Source of the DNA: Nocardia jiangxiensis NBRC 101359
GTDB lineage: Bacteria; Actinomycetota; Actinomycetes; Mycobacteriales; Mycobacteriaceae
Length of the DNA stretch: 64,000 nt
NCBI RefSeq assembly: GCF_000308615.1
Contig: NZ_BAGB01000040.1
Span: 1 to 64,000 of the forward strand
Direction: 5' to 3'
The translations under genes and the position numbers were made by a program. The notes below the pieces were generated by a model. It had not been told where the DNA came from and searched no databases. It saw nothing but the letters and a program-made list of their open reading frames with translations. This document shows, piece after piece, positions 53,373 to 62,937 of the stretch. Numbering within the stretch: the first letter of the stretch is position 1; each line of letters begins with the position of its first letter.

Positions 53373-53957
53373 ATGAGCCGAGCAATCCACGTGTTTCGCA
53401 CCCCCGATCGTTTCGTTGCCGGGACCGTCGGTGAACCGGGCGATCGCTCCTTCTATCTGCAGGCCGTCGAGGAACCGCGGGTGGTCAGCGTGCTGCTGGA
53501 GAAGCAGCAGGTCAAGGTGCTAGCCGATCGGATGGGTCTGCTGCTGGACGAGGTGGCGCGCCGATTCGGCGCGAGTGTGCCGCCCCAAGCGGACGACGTG
53601 AACGACACCGGGCCGTTGCAGACCCCGATCGACGCGGAGTTCCGGGTCGGCACCATGGGGCTGGGCTGGGACGCGGACGCCAACGCGGTGGTGGTGGAGT
53701 TACTGGCGATCACCGAGACCGAGGTGGACGAGTCGGTGGTGCTGGACGACACCGAGGAGGGCCCCGACGCGGTACGGGTGTTCCTGACGCCCACCCAGGC
53801 CCGGGAGTTCGCGCTGCGCTCCACGCGGGTGATCGCGGCCGGGCGGCCGCCGTGCCCGCTGTGCGGGGAACCGCTGTCGACGAAGGGGCATATGTGTGTG
53901 CGCACCAACGGCTATAAACGCGGCGGGATCTTCGGTGCGGCCGATCTCGAGGACTGA
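53373..53957 (+). CDS. DUF3090 family protein
   Basis: A 194-residue conserved actinobacterial protein. It begins MSRAIHVFRTPDRFVAGTVG, has the SFYLQAVEEPRVVSVLLEKQQV block and ends in a probable zinc-binding segment CPLCGEPLSTKGHMCVRTNGY. The ATG at 53373 has AGGAGG upstream. It lies between the phosphatase and the SCO1664-type gene, three bases before the latter. Function is unknown; the close coupling suggests a complex. Confidence 0.92.
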   Translation: MSRAIHVFRTPDRFVAGTVGEPGDRSFYLQAVEEPRVVSVLLEKQQVKVLADRMGLLLDEVARRFGASVPPQADDVNDTGPLQTPIDAEFRVGTMGLGWDADANAVVVELLAITETEVDESVVLDDTEEGPDAVRVFLTPTQAREFALRSTRVIAAGRPPCPLCGEPLSTKGHMCVRTNGYKRGGIFGAADLED

Positions 53958-53960
53958 CCG

Positions 53961-54800
53961 GTGAGCGCCGAGACCGGCGGGCGCGGGTGCGACCCGTTCT
54001 ACGGCGGTGATCTGGCGGTGATCGGGCGGGTCAGCACCGCCAGCAATCTGACGTTGGTGTGCGAGATCGGCCCCGACGGCACGGTGCGCGAATCGGCATC
54101 CGATGCTGGAGTGCGCGTGGTGTACAAACCGGTGCGCGGGGAGCGTCCGCTGTGGGATTTCCCGGACGGCACCCTCGCCGGGCGCGAGGTCGCCTCGTAT
54201 CTGGTGTCCAAGGCGCTGGGGTGGACGGTGATCCCGGAGACGATCCTGCGGGAGGGCCCGCTGGGGCCGGGGATGGTGCAACGCTGGGTGGAGTCGGTGG
54301 ACAACCACACCGAACGCGGCGACCGGCTCGATCTGGTGGATCTGGTGCCCGCCGGTGCGGTACCGGAGGGGTTCCGGGAGGTGCTGCGCGCGGTCGACGG
54401 GGCCGGTGCGGAGGTGTCGCTGGTGCATGCGGACGATCCGCGCCTGCAACGGATGGCGGTGCTCGATGTGCTGCTGAACAACGCCGACCGCAAGGGCGGG
54501 CACGCCCTCGAGGGCTTGGACGGCACGGTGTACGGCGTCGATCACGGTATCTGCCTGCACACCGAGCCGAAGTTGCGCACGGTGCTGTGGGGGTGGGCGG
54601 GGGAGACCGTGGACCAGGACCTGATCACCGACATCACCGCCTTCGTCGACGCGCTGCCGGGTGCGATCGGTGATTCGCTGGCCGAACACATCACCGACGA
54701 GGAGATCGAGGCGCTGCTGACCCGCGGCCGGCGATTGCGCGATGATCCGGTGATGCCGATGCCGCACACCTCACGCCCGATTCCCTGGCCCGCGTTCTGA
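53961..54800 (+). CDS. SCO1664 family protein (PI3/PI4-kinase-like fold)
   Basis: A 279-residue protein. The nucleotide-binding Lys lies in RVVYKPVRGERPLWDFPDG, followed by LAGREVASYLVSKALGW, the catalytic-loop-like VLDVLLNNADRKGGH and the metal-binding-like YGVDHGICLH. This layout resembles the PI3/PI4-kinase-like proteins of actinobacteria. Start GTG 53961, 3 bp after DUF3090. Substrate unknown; the mshC gene next door may or may not be related. Confidence 0.88.
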   Translation: MSAETGGRGCDPFYGGDLAVIGRVSTASNLTLVCEIGPDGTVRESASDAGVRVVYKPVRGERPLWDFPDGTLAGREVASYLVSKALGWTVIPETILREGPLGPGMVQRWVESVDNHTERGDRLDLVDLVPAGAVPEGFREVLRAVDGAGAEVSLVHADDPRLQRMAVLDVLLNNADRKGGHALEGLDGTVYGVDHGICLHTEPKLRTVLWGWAGETVDQDLITDITAFVDALPGAIGDSLAEHITDEEIEALLTRGRRLRDDPVMPMPHTSRPIPWPAF

Positions 54801-54958
54801 AGATCGCCGCGCCGGTTTCGATCCGGCGAGATTGCAACGGTTGTGATTCGGCATCCGGTGCCTCGGCGCAGGTGAGCACCGGTGCCTGGGGGTGTGGCCG
54901 GGCGCGGGTGCGTGGGGGTGGCGGGCACCCGGGCCGCTGAAACCTCTACTCTCGAATC

Positions 54959-56197
54959 ATGCAGTCCTGGTCCGATATCGCTGTCCCGACCGTCCCCGGA
55001 TCCGGACCGCCGTTGCGGTTGTTCGACACCGCCGACGCGCAGGTGCGCCCGGTCACCCCCGGCTCCACCGCCACGATGTACGTGTGCGGCATCACCCCCT
55101 ACGACGCAACCCATCTGGGACATGCGGCCACCTACCTGACCTTCGATCTGGTCAACCGGGTGCTGCGTGATGCCGGGCACGAGGTGCACTACGTGCAGAA
55201 CGTCACCGATGTGGACGATCCGCTGTTCGAACGCGCCGACCGCGACGGAGTGGACTGGCGTGAGCTGGGCAGCCGCGAGATCGCGCTGTTCCGCGAGGAT
55301 ATGACCGAGCTGCGGGTGCTGCCCCCGCGCGAGTACATCGGCGCGATCGAATCGGTCGGCGAGGTCGTGGAACTGGTCGACAAGCTGCTGGCCTCGGGCG
55401 CGGCGTACGTGGTGCCCGACGAGCAGTACCCGGACGTGTACTTCCGCCACGACGCCACCGAACAGTTCGGCTACGAGTCCGGCTACGACCGCGCCACGAT
55501 GGACCGGTTGTTCGCCGAGCGCGGCGGGGATCCCACCCGGCCCGGTAAGCACGACCCGATCGATGCGCTGCTGTGGCGTGCGGCGCGTCCGGGGGAGCCG
55601 TCGTGGCCCTCACCGTTCGGGGAGGGCCGTCCGGGCTGGCATATCGAGTGCGCGGCAATCGCTTTGAACCGCATCGGCCCCGAGTTCGACATCCAGGGCG
55701 GGGGCAGCGACCTGATCTACCCGCATCACGAGTACTCCGCCGCACACGCCGAAGCGCTGGTGGCAGGTCGGCGCTTCGCCCGGCACTACGTGCACGCGGG
55801 CCTGATCGGCCTGGACGGGGAGAAGATGTCCAAATCGCGCGGCAATCTGGTGTTCGTCTCCCAGTTACGCCGCACGGGCGTGGATCCCGCCGCGATCCGC
55901 CTGGGTCTGTTCGCCGGGCACTACCGGCAGGACCGCGAATGGTCCGATCAGGTTCTGGCCCAGGCACTGTCCCGGCTGGACACCTGGAAGCGCGCCGCAG
56001 CACTGACCTCGGGCCCGGACGCCACCGACACCGTCGCCCGTCTGCGCCAGCACCTCGCCGACGACCTGGACACCCCCAAAGCCCTTGCCACAGTCGACAA
56101 CTGGGCCCGCGAAGCACTCGAATACGGCGGCCCGGACAGCTCCGCGCCCGCCACGATCGCCACCGCGGTGGACGCCCTGCTCGGCATCGGACTCTGA
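54959..56197 (+). CDS. mshC: Cysteine--1-D-myo-inosityl 2-amino-2-deoxy-alpha-D-glucopyranoside ligase
   Basis: A 412-residue ATP-dependent ligase that joins cysteine to GlcN-Ins in mycothiol synthesis. It resembles Cys[25 protein letters not shown] in effect (zinc Cys and HIGH-like THLGHA), ECAAI and the KMSKS motif [10 protein letters not shown]. Length and start [10 protein letters not shown] are typical of MshC rather than CysRS. The ATG at 54959 has TACTCT six bases upstream, so it may be leaderless. It confirms a mycothiol-producing actinobacterium. Confidence 0.96.
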   Translation: MQSWSDIAVPTVPGSGPPLRLFDTADAQVRPVTPGSTATMYVCGITPYDATHLGHAATYLTFDLVNRVLRDAGHEVHYVQNVTDVDDPLFERADRDGVDWRELGSREIALFREDMTELRVLPPREYIGAIESVGEVVELVDKLLASGAAYVVPDEQYPDVYFRHDATEQFGYESGYDRATMDRLFAERGGDPTRPGKHDPIDALLWRAARPGEPSWPSPFGEGRPGWHIECAAIALNRIGPEFDIQGGGSDLIYPHHEYSAAHAEALVAGRRFARHYVHAGLIGLDGEKMSKSRGNLVFVSQLRRTGVDPAAIRLGLFAGHYRQDREWSDQVLAQALSRLDTWKRAAALTSGPDATDTVARLRQHLADDLDTPKALATVDNWAREALEYGGPDSSAPATIATAVDALLGIGL

Positions 56198-56603
56198 GTC
56201 CACGCCTCCCGCCGGGCCTGGACGCACTCGATCGGAATCCGGCCCTGCACGAGCGATTCGAGCGACTCCGTACAGCCGTGGCCGAGCGTGGCCCGCGGTC
56301 CGGTCAGGGTGGGGCCGATCTGCGGATCACCGAGGTGCCAGCAGCCTCAGGCGTGCCCGCTGATCCACTGATCCCTCCGTCTGCTCGCAGTGCTTGCTGA
56401 TCGTTCGTCAGGGCGCCCGCCACGACGTGGAGCCAGGCCCAGCAGCCGGATTCGCCCGACATAGCGGCGCCAGGCGTCCCCGGTGTGCTCACTGCACGGG
56501 GCTTCGGCGAAGGCTGTCGATGCCCGAAGGTAGCCGGGGCGGGCGCACGCGTGCACGGTCGAATAGTCTCGTACTCGATTGAGGAGATAGGACGGTGTGA
56601 GCT
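56198..56603. other. 406-bp gap, no gene seen
   Basis: Short frames on both strands show no recognisable domain. The last 60 bp (from about 56545) become AT-richer (GAATAGTCTCGTACTCGATT) and probably hold the promoter of the fusion gene that follows. Confidence 0.4.
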
Positions 56604-59600
56604 GTGTCCGGTGGCGATCGAATGCGTTCGGTGCGTAAACAACTGCGTGCGGGCGGAGATCTGGCCGCGATGGTCCGCAAGAATCCGCGGATCGCTCGTG
56701 AACTGATCGCGGGAATCGTGGCGAGCAGGAACGCACCGGCTCCCGAACCGGGCACGCACGCCCCGCCGACCCCTGCCGCACCCTCGGTCGAGGAGCGGCG
56801 CGAACGGCTGGCCCCGGCCGGATTGAGCGAATTCGCCAAGACCGCGCACGCCGATCAGCTCGTGGACGCCCCGGTGGAGACCGTGGCGGCGTATCTGCGC
56901 GATCTGAACCGCCTGGGCGACTGGTTCGTCCTGCACGGCGGCTGGCGCGGCGATCCGCCCGGCACGGTCCGCGAGGGTGCGGAGTTCACGCAGCAGGCAC
57001 AGATCATGGGCCTGCCGGTGGACATCGTGTGGACCGTCGTCGCGGCCGGGGACCGCGGATTCGAGCTGCGCGGGCAGGCCCCGCAGCAGGTGCGGCTGGG
57101 CTACTGGATCACCGTGTCGGGTAACGGCGAGCAGACGCTGGTGGATTTCGATGCCGGCGCGGCCGGACCACCCGTGGAGGGCCCGCTGGGCGGATCGGTG
57201 GTCCGCAGCCTCGGCGAGGCGATGCGCGAATCCCTGAACCGCCTGCCCGGGGCGATCGCCGCGGCCGGACCCGTGGACACCAAACCCGCGCGAAAGCCCG
57301 TGCTGCACACCGCATCCGGTATCGAACTGGATCCCTCGACACCGGTCCTGGTGGGCGTGGGCCAAGTGGTGCAGCGCACCCCGGACCAGGAGTACGGTGA
57401 CCCGGCCGAACTCGCGGTGCAGGCACTGCGCCGCGCCGCGCAGGACACCGGCGCGGGCGAATCGGTCCTGCGCACCGCCGACGCGGTGTTCGCGGTGGCG
57501 TGCGCCTCGTGGCAGTACCGCGACCTGGGTGCGGTGGTCGCCGAACGAGTCGGGGCGGGCACGGTGGACACCGTGCAGTCCAGCACCTTCGGCGGCGACG
57601 GCGGTCAACTGGTGATCAACGAGGCCGCCGCGGCGATCGCGGCGGGCCAGTACGACCTGGTGCTGGTCACCGGCACCGAGGCCGGCGCCACCCAGGCCGC
57701 GGTCCAGCGCGCCGGAATCGATCCGGGCTGGCCCGCCCAGGATTCGGCGACCACCCCGACCCGCACCGTCGGCATCGACACACCCGCCAACAACGCCGCG
57801 GAGACCGCGGCCGGGCTGATCGCGCCGATCAACATGTACGCGCTGCTGGAATCGGCCAACCGGCATCGCCTCGGCCGCACCCCCGCCGAACACGCCGCCG
57901 CGATCGCCCGCCTGTGGTCCGGCTTCTCCGCGATCGGCGCGGCCAACGAATTCGCTTGGCAGCGTACCGAATTCACCCCGGAGCAGATCGCCACGCCCAC
58001 CGCGGACAACCGCATGATCTCCACCCCCTACACCAAACTCGAATGCGCCAACCTGCAGGTCGACATGGCCAGCGGCATCATCCTGACCAGCGTCGCGGCC
58101 GCGCACGAGGCCGGAATCCCGCAGGACAAATGGGTGTTCCTGCACGCGGGCGCCTCCGGCCACGACGAATGGTTCACCAGCGAACGCGCCGAACTGGCCG
58201 CCTCCCCGGCAATCCGCACCCTCGGCGCGGCCGTGCTCTCGCACGCGGGCATCGGCGTGGACGATCTCGCGCACGTCGACCTGTACGCGTGCTTCCCGGT
58301 GGCGGTGCAGATCGCCGCACGCGAGCTGGGCTTGCCGCTCGAGGACCCGAAACGCCCGCTGTCGGTGACCGGCGGGCTCACCTTCGGCGGCGGCCCCGGC
58401 AACAACTACGGCGGACACGCGGTCGCCTCCCTGGTCACCGCACTGCGCGCGGATCCGCAGTCCTACGGGCTGTCTACCTCGCTGGGCTGGTACATCACCA
58501 AACACGCTCTGGGCATCTACTCGGCCACCCCGCCGCGCACCCCCTACCAGCATCTGACTCCCGTCATCGACAACCCGCCCGCGCGCCCGGCCCGCAGCGA
58601 ATACCAGGGCCCGGCCGTGATCGAGGCCTACACCGTGCCATTCGGCCGCGACGGTGAACCCGAAGCCGCGGTACTGAGCCTCATCGCACCCGACGGCGCG
58701 CGGATCCTGCTGCGCAGCACACAATCCGAGCTGATCGGTGAACTCACCGACGGGGATCTGCTCGGCCTGCCGGTGACCGTCGCGGACGGGCAGATCACCG
58801 TGGACTCCCGCGACCGCACCGAACTGCCCCCGCCGCCACCGGCTCCGGTGCTGGTCGAACGCAGCGGACCGGTCACCATCATCACCCTGAACCGCCCGCA
58901 GGTGCGCAACGCGGTGAACCTGGCCACCGCCCTGGGTATCGAACGCGCCCTGGACGCGTTCGAAGCCGACCCCACCGCACAGGTCGCCATCATCACCGGC
59001 GCGGGCGGATACTTCAGCGCCGGAATGGACCTCAAAGCCGCCGCCACCGGCGAGGTACCGATGACCGAGGGCCGCGGCCCGCTCGGTATCACCGGCAGAC
59101 CGCCCACCAAACCGCTCATCGCCGCCGTGGAAGGCCCCGCCCTGGCCGGTGGCTGCGAACTGGCGTTGTCCGCGGATCTGGTTGTCGCCGCACAGGATTC
59201 GACGTTCGGCATCCCAGAGGTCAAACGCGGCCTGGTCGCCGTCGGCGGCGGCGTGCTGCGCCTGGCGCAGCGGATCCCGCGCGCGATCGCGATGGAACTC
59301 GCGCTGACCGGCGACCCGATCACCGCCACCCGCGCCGCGGAACTGGGCCTGGTGAACGAACTCGCCGAACCCGGGCACGCCCTGGACGCGGCCCTGGCGC
59401 TGGCCGAGCGCATCGCCGTGAACGCCCCGCTGAGCATCCAGGCCAGCAAACGCATCGTCGACGAGTCCGCCGACTGGTCCACCGAGGAGGCGTTCACCCG
59501 CCAGGGTGAACTCGCCGCACCCGCACTGTCCTCCCGGGACGCGGGCGAAGGCGTGCTGGCGTTCGCGCAGAAACGCGCCCCGGTCTGGCAGGGGCGCTGA
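56604..59600 (+). CDS. SRPBCC - thiolase-like - enoyl-CoA hydratase fusion protein
   Basis: A 998-residue protein with three enzyme-like domains. Residues about 78-235 are an SRPBCC (START-like) domain (ADQLVDAPVETVAAYLRDLNRLGDW). Residues about 255-735 are a thiolase-like domain (PVLVGVGQVVQRTPDQ, LVLVTGTEAGATQAA, TGGLTFGGGPGNNYGGHA) in which the active-site Cys region reads TVQSSTFGGDGG, so the nucleophilic Cys is missing. Residues about 745-998 are a crotonase with both catalytic Glu positions (GGCELALSADL, IPEVKRGLVAVGGG) and oxyanion loop YFSAGMDLKAAA. The GTG at 56604 is used; ATG 56622 is possible. I know no named enzyme with this layout; a lipid-CoA role is inferred. Confidence 0.87.
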   Translation: MSGGDRMRSVRKQLRAGGDLAAMVRKNPRIARELIAGIVASRNAPAPEPGTHAPPTPAAPSVEERRERLAPAGLSEFAKTAHADQLVDAPVETVAAYLRDLNRLGDWFVLHGGWRGDPPGTVREGAEFTQQAQIMGLPVDIVWTVVAAGDRGFELRGQAPQQVRLGYWITVSGNGEQTLVDFDAGAAGPPVEGPLGGSVVRSLGEAMRESLNRLPGAIAAAGPVDTKPARKPVLHTASGIELDPSTPVLVGVGQVVQRTPDQEYGDPAELAVQALRRAAQDTGAGESVLRTADAVFAVACASWQYRDLGAVVAERVGAGTVDTVQSSTFGGDGGQLVINEAAAAIAAGQYDLVLVTGTEAGATQAAVQRAGIDPGWPAQDSATTPTRTVGIDTPANNAAETAAGLIAPINMYALLESANRHRLGRTPAEHAAAIARLWSGFSAIGAANEFAWQRTEFTPEQIATPTADNRMISTPYTKLECANLQVDMASGIILTSVAAAHEAGIPQDKWVFLHAGASGHDEWFTSERAELAASPAIRTLGAAVLSHAGIGVDDLAHVDLYACFPVAVQIAARELGLPLEDPKRPLSVTGGLTFGGGPGNNYGGHAVASLVTALRADPQSYGLSTSLGWYITKHALGIYSATPPRTPYQHLTPVIDNPPARPARSEYQGPAVIEAYTVPFGRDGEPEAAVLSLIAPDGARILLRSTQSELIGELTDGDLLGLPVTVADGQITVDSRDRTELPPPPPAPVLVERSGPVTIITLNRPQVRNAVNLATALGIERALDAFEADPTAQVAIITGAGGYFSAGMDLKAAATGEVPMTEGRGPLGITGRPPTKPLIAAVEGPALAGGCELALSADLVVAAQDSTFGIPEVKRGLVAVGGGVLRLAQRIPRAIAMELALTGDPITATRAAELGLVNELAEPGHALDAALALAERIAVNAPLSIQASKRIVDESADWSTEEAFTRQGELAAPALSSRDAGEGVLAFAQKRAPVWQGR

Positions 59601-59655
59601 CCGCGCACACCACACGCGCAGGAACCACACAGCTACGCCCACTAGCGTGAGTTCC

Positions 59656-60408
59656 ATGACGGCACAGCGTGAACGGGCGACCTCCTTCGGCTCGGTCGCC
59701 CAGGACTACGACCGGATGCGGCCCGGCCCGCCCGAACAGGCCCTGGACTGGCTGATCCCGCCCGGCTGCACGACCGCACTGGATCTGGCGGCCGGGACTG
59801 GACTGTTCACCCGGGCGCTGGCCGCGCGTGTGCCCGAGGTCGTCGCGGTCGAACCCGACGAGCGCATGCGCACGGTCCTGGCGCAACGCTCACCACAGGT
59901 GCGAGCGCTGGACGGGCACGCCGAGGCGATCCCGCTGCCGGACGCGAGCGTGGACGCGGTCTTCGTCTCCGCGGCCTGGCACTGGTTCGACCACCCGGTC
60001 GCGGTCCCGGAGATCGGCCGGGTGCTGCGCGAGGGCGGCCGTCTGGGTGTGCTGCGGACCAACCGCGACCGCACCGTGGACTGGGTCTTCGAACTCGACC
60101 GCGGCCGCGCGGAACAACCACGGCCCACCCGCGAGGACCCGGCCAACCGATTCCGGTTCGCCCTGCCCGAGCACAGCCCGTTCGGTGCGGTCGAGACCAC
60201 CACGTTCGCCTTCAACCGCACCATGACCCTCGACGAGATCGTCACATGGCTCAGCACCTACAGCCAGTTCATCATCGCGGATCCGGACGAGAAACGCGCC
60301 CGCCTGACCCATGTGCGCCAACTGCTCGAAACCCAGGCCGCGGGCGCACCGACCCTGGACGTTCCGCTGACCTCCCAGTGCTGGCGCACCGACCGCCTGC
60401 CCCGCTGA
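59656..60408 (+). CDS. Class I SAM-dependent methyltransferase
   Basis: A 250-residue methyltransferase. Motif I is ALDLAAGTGLFTRAL, the acidic residue after strand 2 lies in VAVEPDERM, and motif II/III reads IPLPDASVDAVFVSAAWHWF and LREGGRLGVL. The HWF segment is common in a UbiE/Coq5-related clade of unknown substrate. The ATG at 59656 follows the fusion gene by 55 bp on the same strand and may be co-transcribed. No ribosome site is evident. Confidence 0.87.
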   Translation: MTAQRERATSFGSVAQDYDRMRPGPPEQALDWLIPPGCTTALDLAAGTGLFTRALAARVPEVVAVEPDERMRTVLAQRSPQVRALDGHAEAIPLPDASVDAVFVSAAWHWFDHPVAVPEIGRVLREGGRLGVLRTNRDRTVDWVFELDRGRAEQPRPTREDPANRFRFALPEHSPFGAVETTTFAFNRTMTLDEIVTWLSTYSQFIIADPDEKRARLTHVRQLLETQAAGAPTLDVPLTSQCWRTDRLPR

Positions 60409-60584
60409 GCGCCCGCCCCACACCGAACTCGCGCGCTTGTTCGAGTTCGGCGCGGCCAACCGGCTGCTCAGCGAGTTCATCGCCGGGCTGAGCCTCCGAA
60501 GAATCGGCAGCCGGGCCAATGCGCACCGCACGTCCCGTCCGGAAACCTCAGCGGCGCAGCATAATCGGCGCGGGGGAGCGCGGG

Positions 60585-62549
60585 TCAGCTGTCCACGTGC
60601 ACGTGCGGACGCTGATGCGGGTCGGGCACCGCGCGACGCAGGATCTCACGAGTGACCGGCGCGACCTCACCCTCACCGACGAACAGGAACTTCAGCAGGT
60701 TCGTGATCGGATTGCCTTCGGTCCATTCGAAATACACGTGCGGGTTCAGGCCGGTGCGGTCGCGGATGGCCAGCAGGATCGCCGCGATCGAGTTCGGGAT
60801 CGCCGCGGCCTCCACCGACAGGATCTTGTAGCAGTCCAGTTCCACCGCCCGCACGTGCAGATCGGTGGAGAACTCCGAAGCATCGCGCACGATCACCTCG
60901 AGGAACAGGATCGGCGCCTGGGCGGGAATGTGGCTCTCGAGCCGCTGCTCGGCCTCCTTCTGCCGATATTCGCCCGGCTCACGATCCTCCACCCCCTCGA
61001 GATCGTGCGTGACGATGCGGATCGTGCCGCTCGAGGCGATCTTGTCGATCAGCCACGCGGCCTTGTCGTCGAAATCGACCTCGATCGCGCGCAACTCGAA
61101 CGCGCGCCGCGCCCGGGAGATGAACGACACCACGATGATCGCCAGAATGAACAGCGAGGCCAGCTGCACACCTTCGGGCTTCTCGAAGATGTTCAGGATC
61201 GTGGTGTACACGAACACCGCCGAGACGATCCCGAACCCGATCATCTTGCCGACCTCGCGTTTACGCGCGGCCGAGAGCGTCACCGCCACCGCGGCCGAGG
61301 TGATCAGCACCAGCACACCGGTCGCGTACGCGCCGCCCTGAGCATCGACGTCGGCATCGAAATACCAGGTGATCCCGAACGCGATCACCGCGAACACCAG
61401 CACCAGCGGCCGCGTGGTGCGCGCCCACTCCGGCGCCATGCCGTAGCGGGGCAGATAGCGCGGCACCAGATTCAGCAGACCCGCCATCGCCGAGGCGCCC
61501 GCGAACCACAGGATCGCGATGGTGGAGATGTCGTAGACGGTGCCGAACCCGTCACCCAGATAGTGGTGCGCCAGATACGCCAGCGCGCGCCCGTTGGCCG
61601 AACCGCCGCTCTGGAACTCCTTCGCCGGGATCAGCACCACGGTGATGAAGCTGGTGACGATCAGGAATCCGCTCATGATCAGCGCGGCGGTGGTGAGCAG
61701 TTTGCGCGCGCCGGCGATGCGGGCCTGCGGATCGTCCTCGGGTTCACCGGGTTCGCCCTTGATCTGCGGCATGACCGCGACACCGGTCTCGAAACCCGAC
61801 AGGCCCAGCGCCAGTTTCGGGAACACCAGCAGCGATACGCCCACCATCGCGAAGATGCTGCCGTGCTGGGCGGTCAGCGCGTGCGTCCAGTCCACCACCA
61901 GCCCCGAGGCGGTGAACACATGCCACAGCCCGACCACCGCCACGACGACGTTCAACGCCAGATACGCCCCGACCAGCACGACCGCGGTACTGATCGCCTC
62001 GGCGAACCCCTTGAGGAAGATTGCCGCCAGCAACGCCAGCAGCACCAGCGTGATCAGCACCGAATGTCCGGTGAGCCAGTGCGGGACGAGTGGATTCTCC
62101 ACGATGTGCGCCGCGCCGTCGGCCGCGGACAGGGTCATCGTGATCACGAAGTCGGTGGCCGCGAACCCCAGCAGCACCAGGATGAACAGCTTGCCGGTCC
62201 AGCGCGGCAGCACGTGGGTGAACATCGCGAGTGATCCACCGCCGTGCGGGCTCTCCCGCGCCACCCGCCGGTACACCGGCAGCGCGCCGAACAACGTCAA
62301 CGCCACCAGTACCAGCGTGGCCATGGGGGACAGCACGCCCGCGGCGACCGCGGCGATCCCCGGCTGATAGCCGAGCGTGGAGAAGTAGTCGACGCCGGTC
62401 AGGCACATCACCTTCCACCACGACCGCTGATGGGCCTCCTCGGTCTGCTTGACCATCGGCCCGGGATGGCGCGAGTACCGGTCTTCGTTCGCCCCCTCCA
62501 GCAACCAGGTTCTGAATCCGGATCCCGGCCGTTGGTCGGTCGTGGTCAC
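60585..62549 (-). CDS. APC family permease with a large C-terminal cytoplasmic domain
   Basis: A roughly 654-residue transporter. The 12-helix APC domain starts near residue 50 ([20 protein letters not shown]) and includes [20 protein letters not shown] and the unwound-helix region [17 protein letters not shown]. About 170 C-terminal residues are cytoplasmic, with [19 protein letters not shown] and [22 protein letters not shown]. Large APC relatives with such tails are widespread in actinobacteria, with unclear substrates (amino acids or potassium). Start GTG 62549 has GAGGGGG upstream; ATG 62600 is possible. Confidence 0.85.
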   Translation of the reverse strand: MTTTDQRPGSGFRTWLLEGANEDRYSRHPGPMVKQTEEAHQRSWWKVMCLTGVDYFSTLGYQPGIAAVAAGVLSPMATLVLVALTLFGALPVYRRVARESPHGGGSLAMFTHVLPRWTGKLFILVLLGFAATDFVITMTLSAADGAAHIVENPLVPHWLTGHSVLITLVLLALLAAIFLKGFAEAISTAVVLVGAYLALNVVVAVVGLWHVFTASGLVVDWTHALTAQHGSIFAMVGVSLLVFPKLALGLSGFETGVAVMPQIKGEPGEPEDDPQARIAGARKLLTTAALIMSGFLIVTSFITVVLIPAKEFQSGGSANGRALAYLAHHYLGDGFGTVYDISTIAILWFAGASAMAGLLNLVPRYLPRYGMAPEWARTTRPLVLVFAVIAFGITWYFDADVDAQGGAYATGVLVLITSAAVAVTLSAARKREVGKMIGFGIVSAVFVYTTILNIFEKPEGVQLASLFILAIIVVSFISRARRAFELRAIEVDFDDKAAWLIDKIASSGTIRIVTHDLEGVEDREPGEYRQKEAEQRLESHIPAQAPILFLEVIVRDASEFSTDLHVRAVELDCYKILSVEAAAIPNSIAAILLAIRDRTGLNPHVYFEWTEGNPITNLLKFLFVGEGEVAPVTREILRRAVPDPHQRPHVHVDS

Positions 62550-62738
62550 GTCGTGGTCCCCCTCGGGAGCGTCCATCCGGAAAACCCGGTAACTCGGCAT
62601 CGTTCGGGGTCAATCTACGCGGCGCGGCGCGGCGCGTCGTGAGGGGCTGTCGCCGGATCGCACCGTGGATCGGCAGGTTTCGGGGGCGCTGTCCGTCAGC
62701 GACCGTTGCTAGCCAATCGTGCCAGAATCAGCAAGTGT

Positions 62739-62776
62739 GACGACCATCACAAAATTGGATATAGTCACTGGTCGTC
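62739..62776. promoter_or_regulatory. 8-bp inverted repeat in a divergent region
   Basis: GACGACCA (62739-62746) and TGGTCGTC (62769-62776) flank an AT-rich core containing AAAATTGGATATAG. The 388-bp gap between the APC permease and the MFS gene holds no other clear element. An operator is possible. Confidence 0.4.
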
Positions 62777-62937
62777 CGGTGTGCATAGCCACGTTCTCGG
62801 AGTGTCTCTCCGTTTGCCGCCGCGCCAAACCGGGTAAACGTGGCATTCGTTGCCATTCTGTAACCCGCATGGCGACATCAGTTTTCCGCACTGCGACAGC
62901 GCGGTGCTTCAACACCCACGGGGAGAGGAGTTCGCGC

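Noticed and set aside
56304-59657. A 1117-codon open frame opposite the fusion gene
   Set aside because: Long antisense frames are expected in high-GC DNA. The peptide is Gly/Arg/His-rich without domains, while the plus strand encodes three conserved domains.
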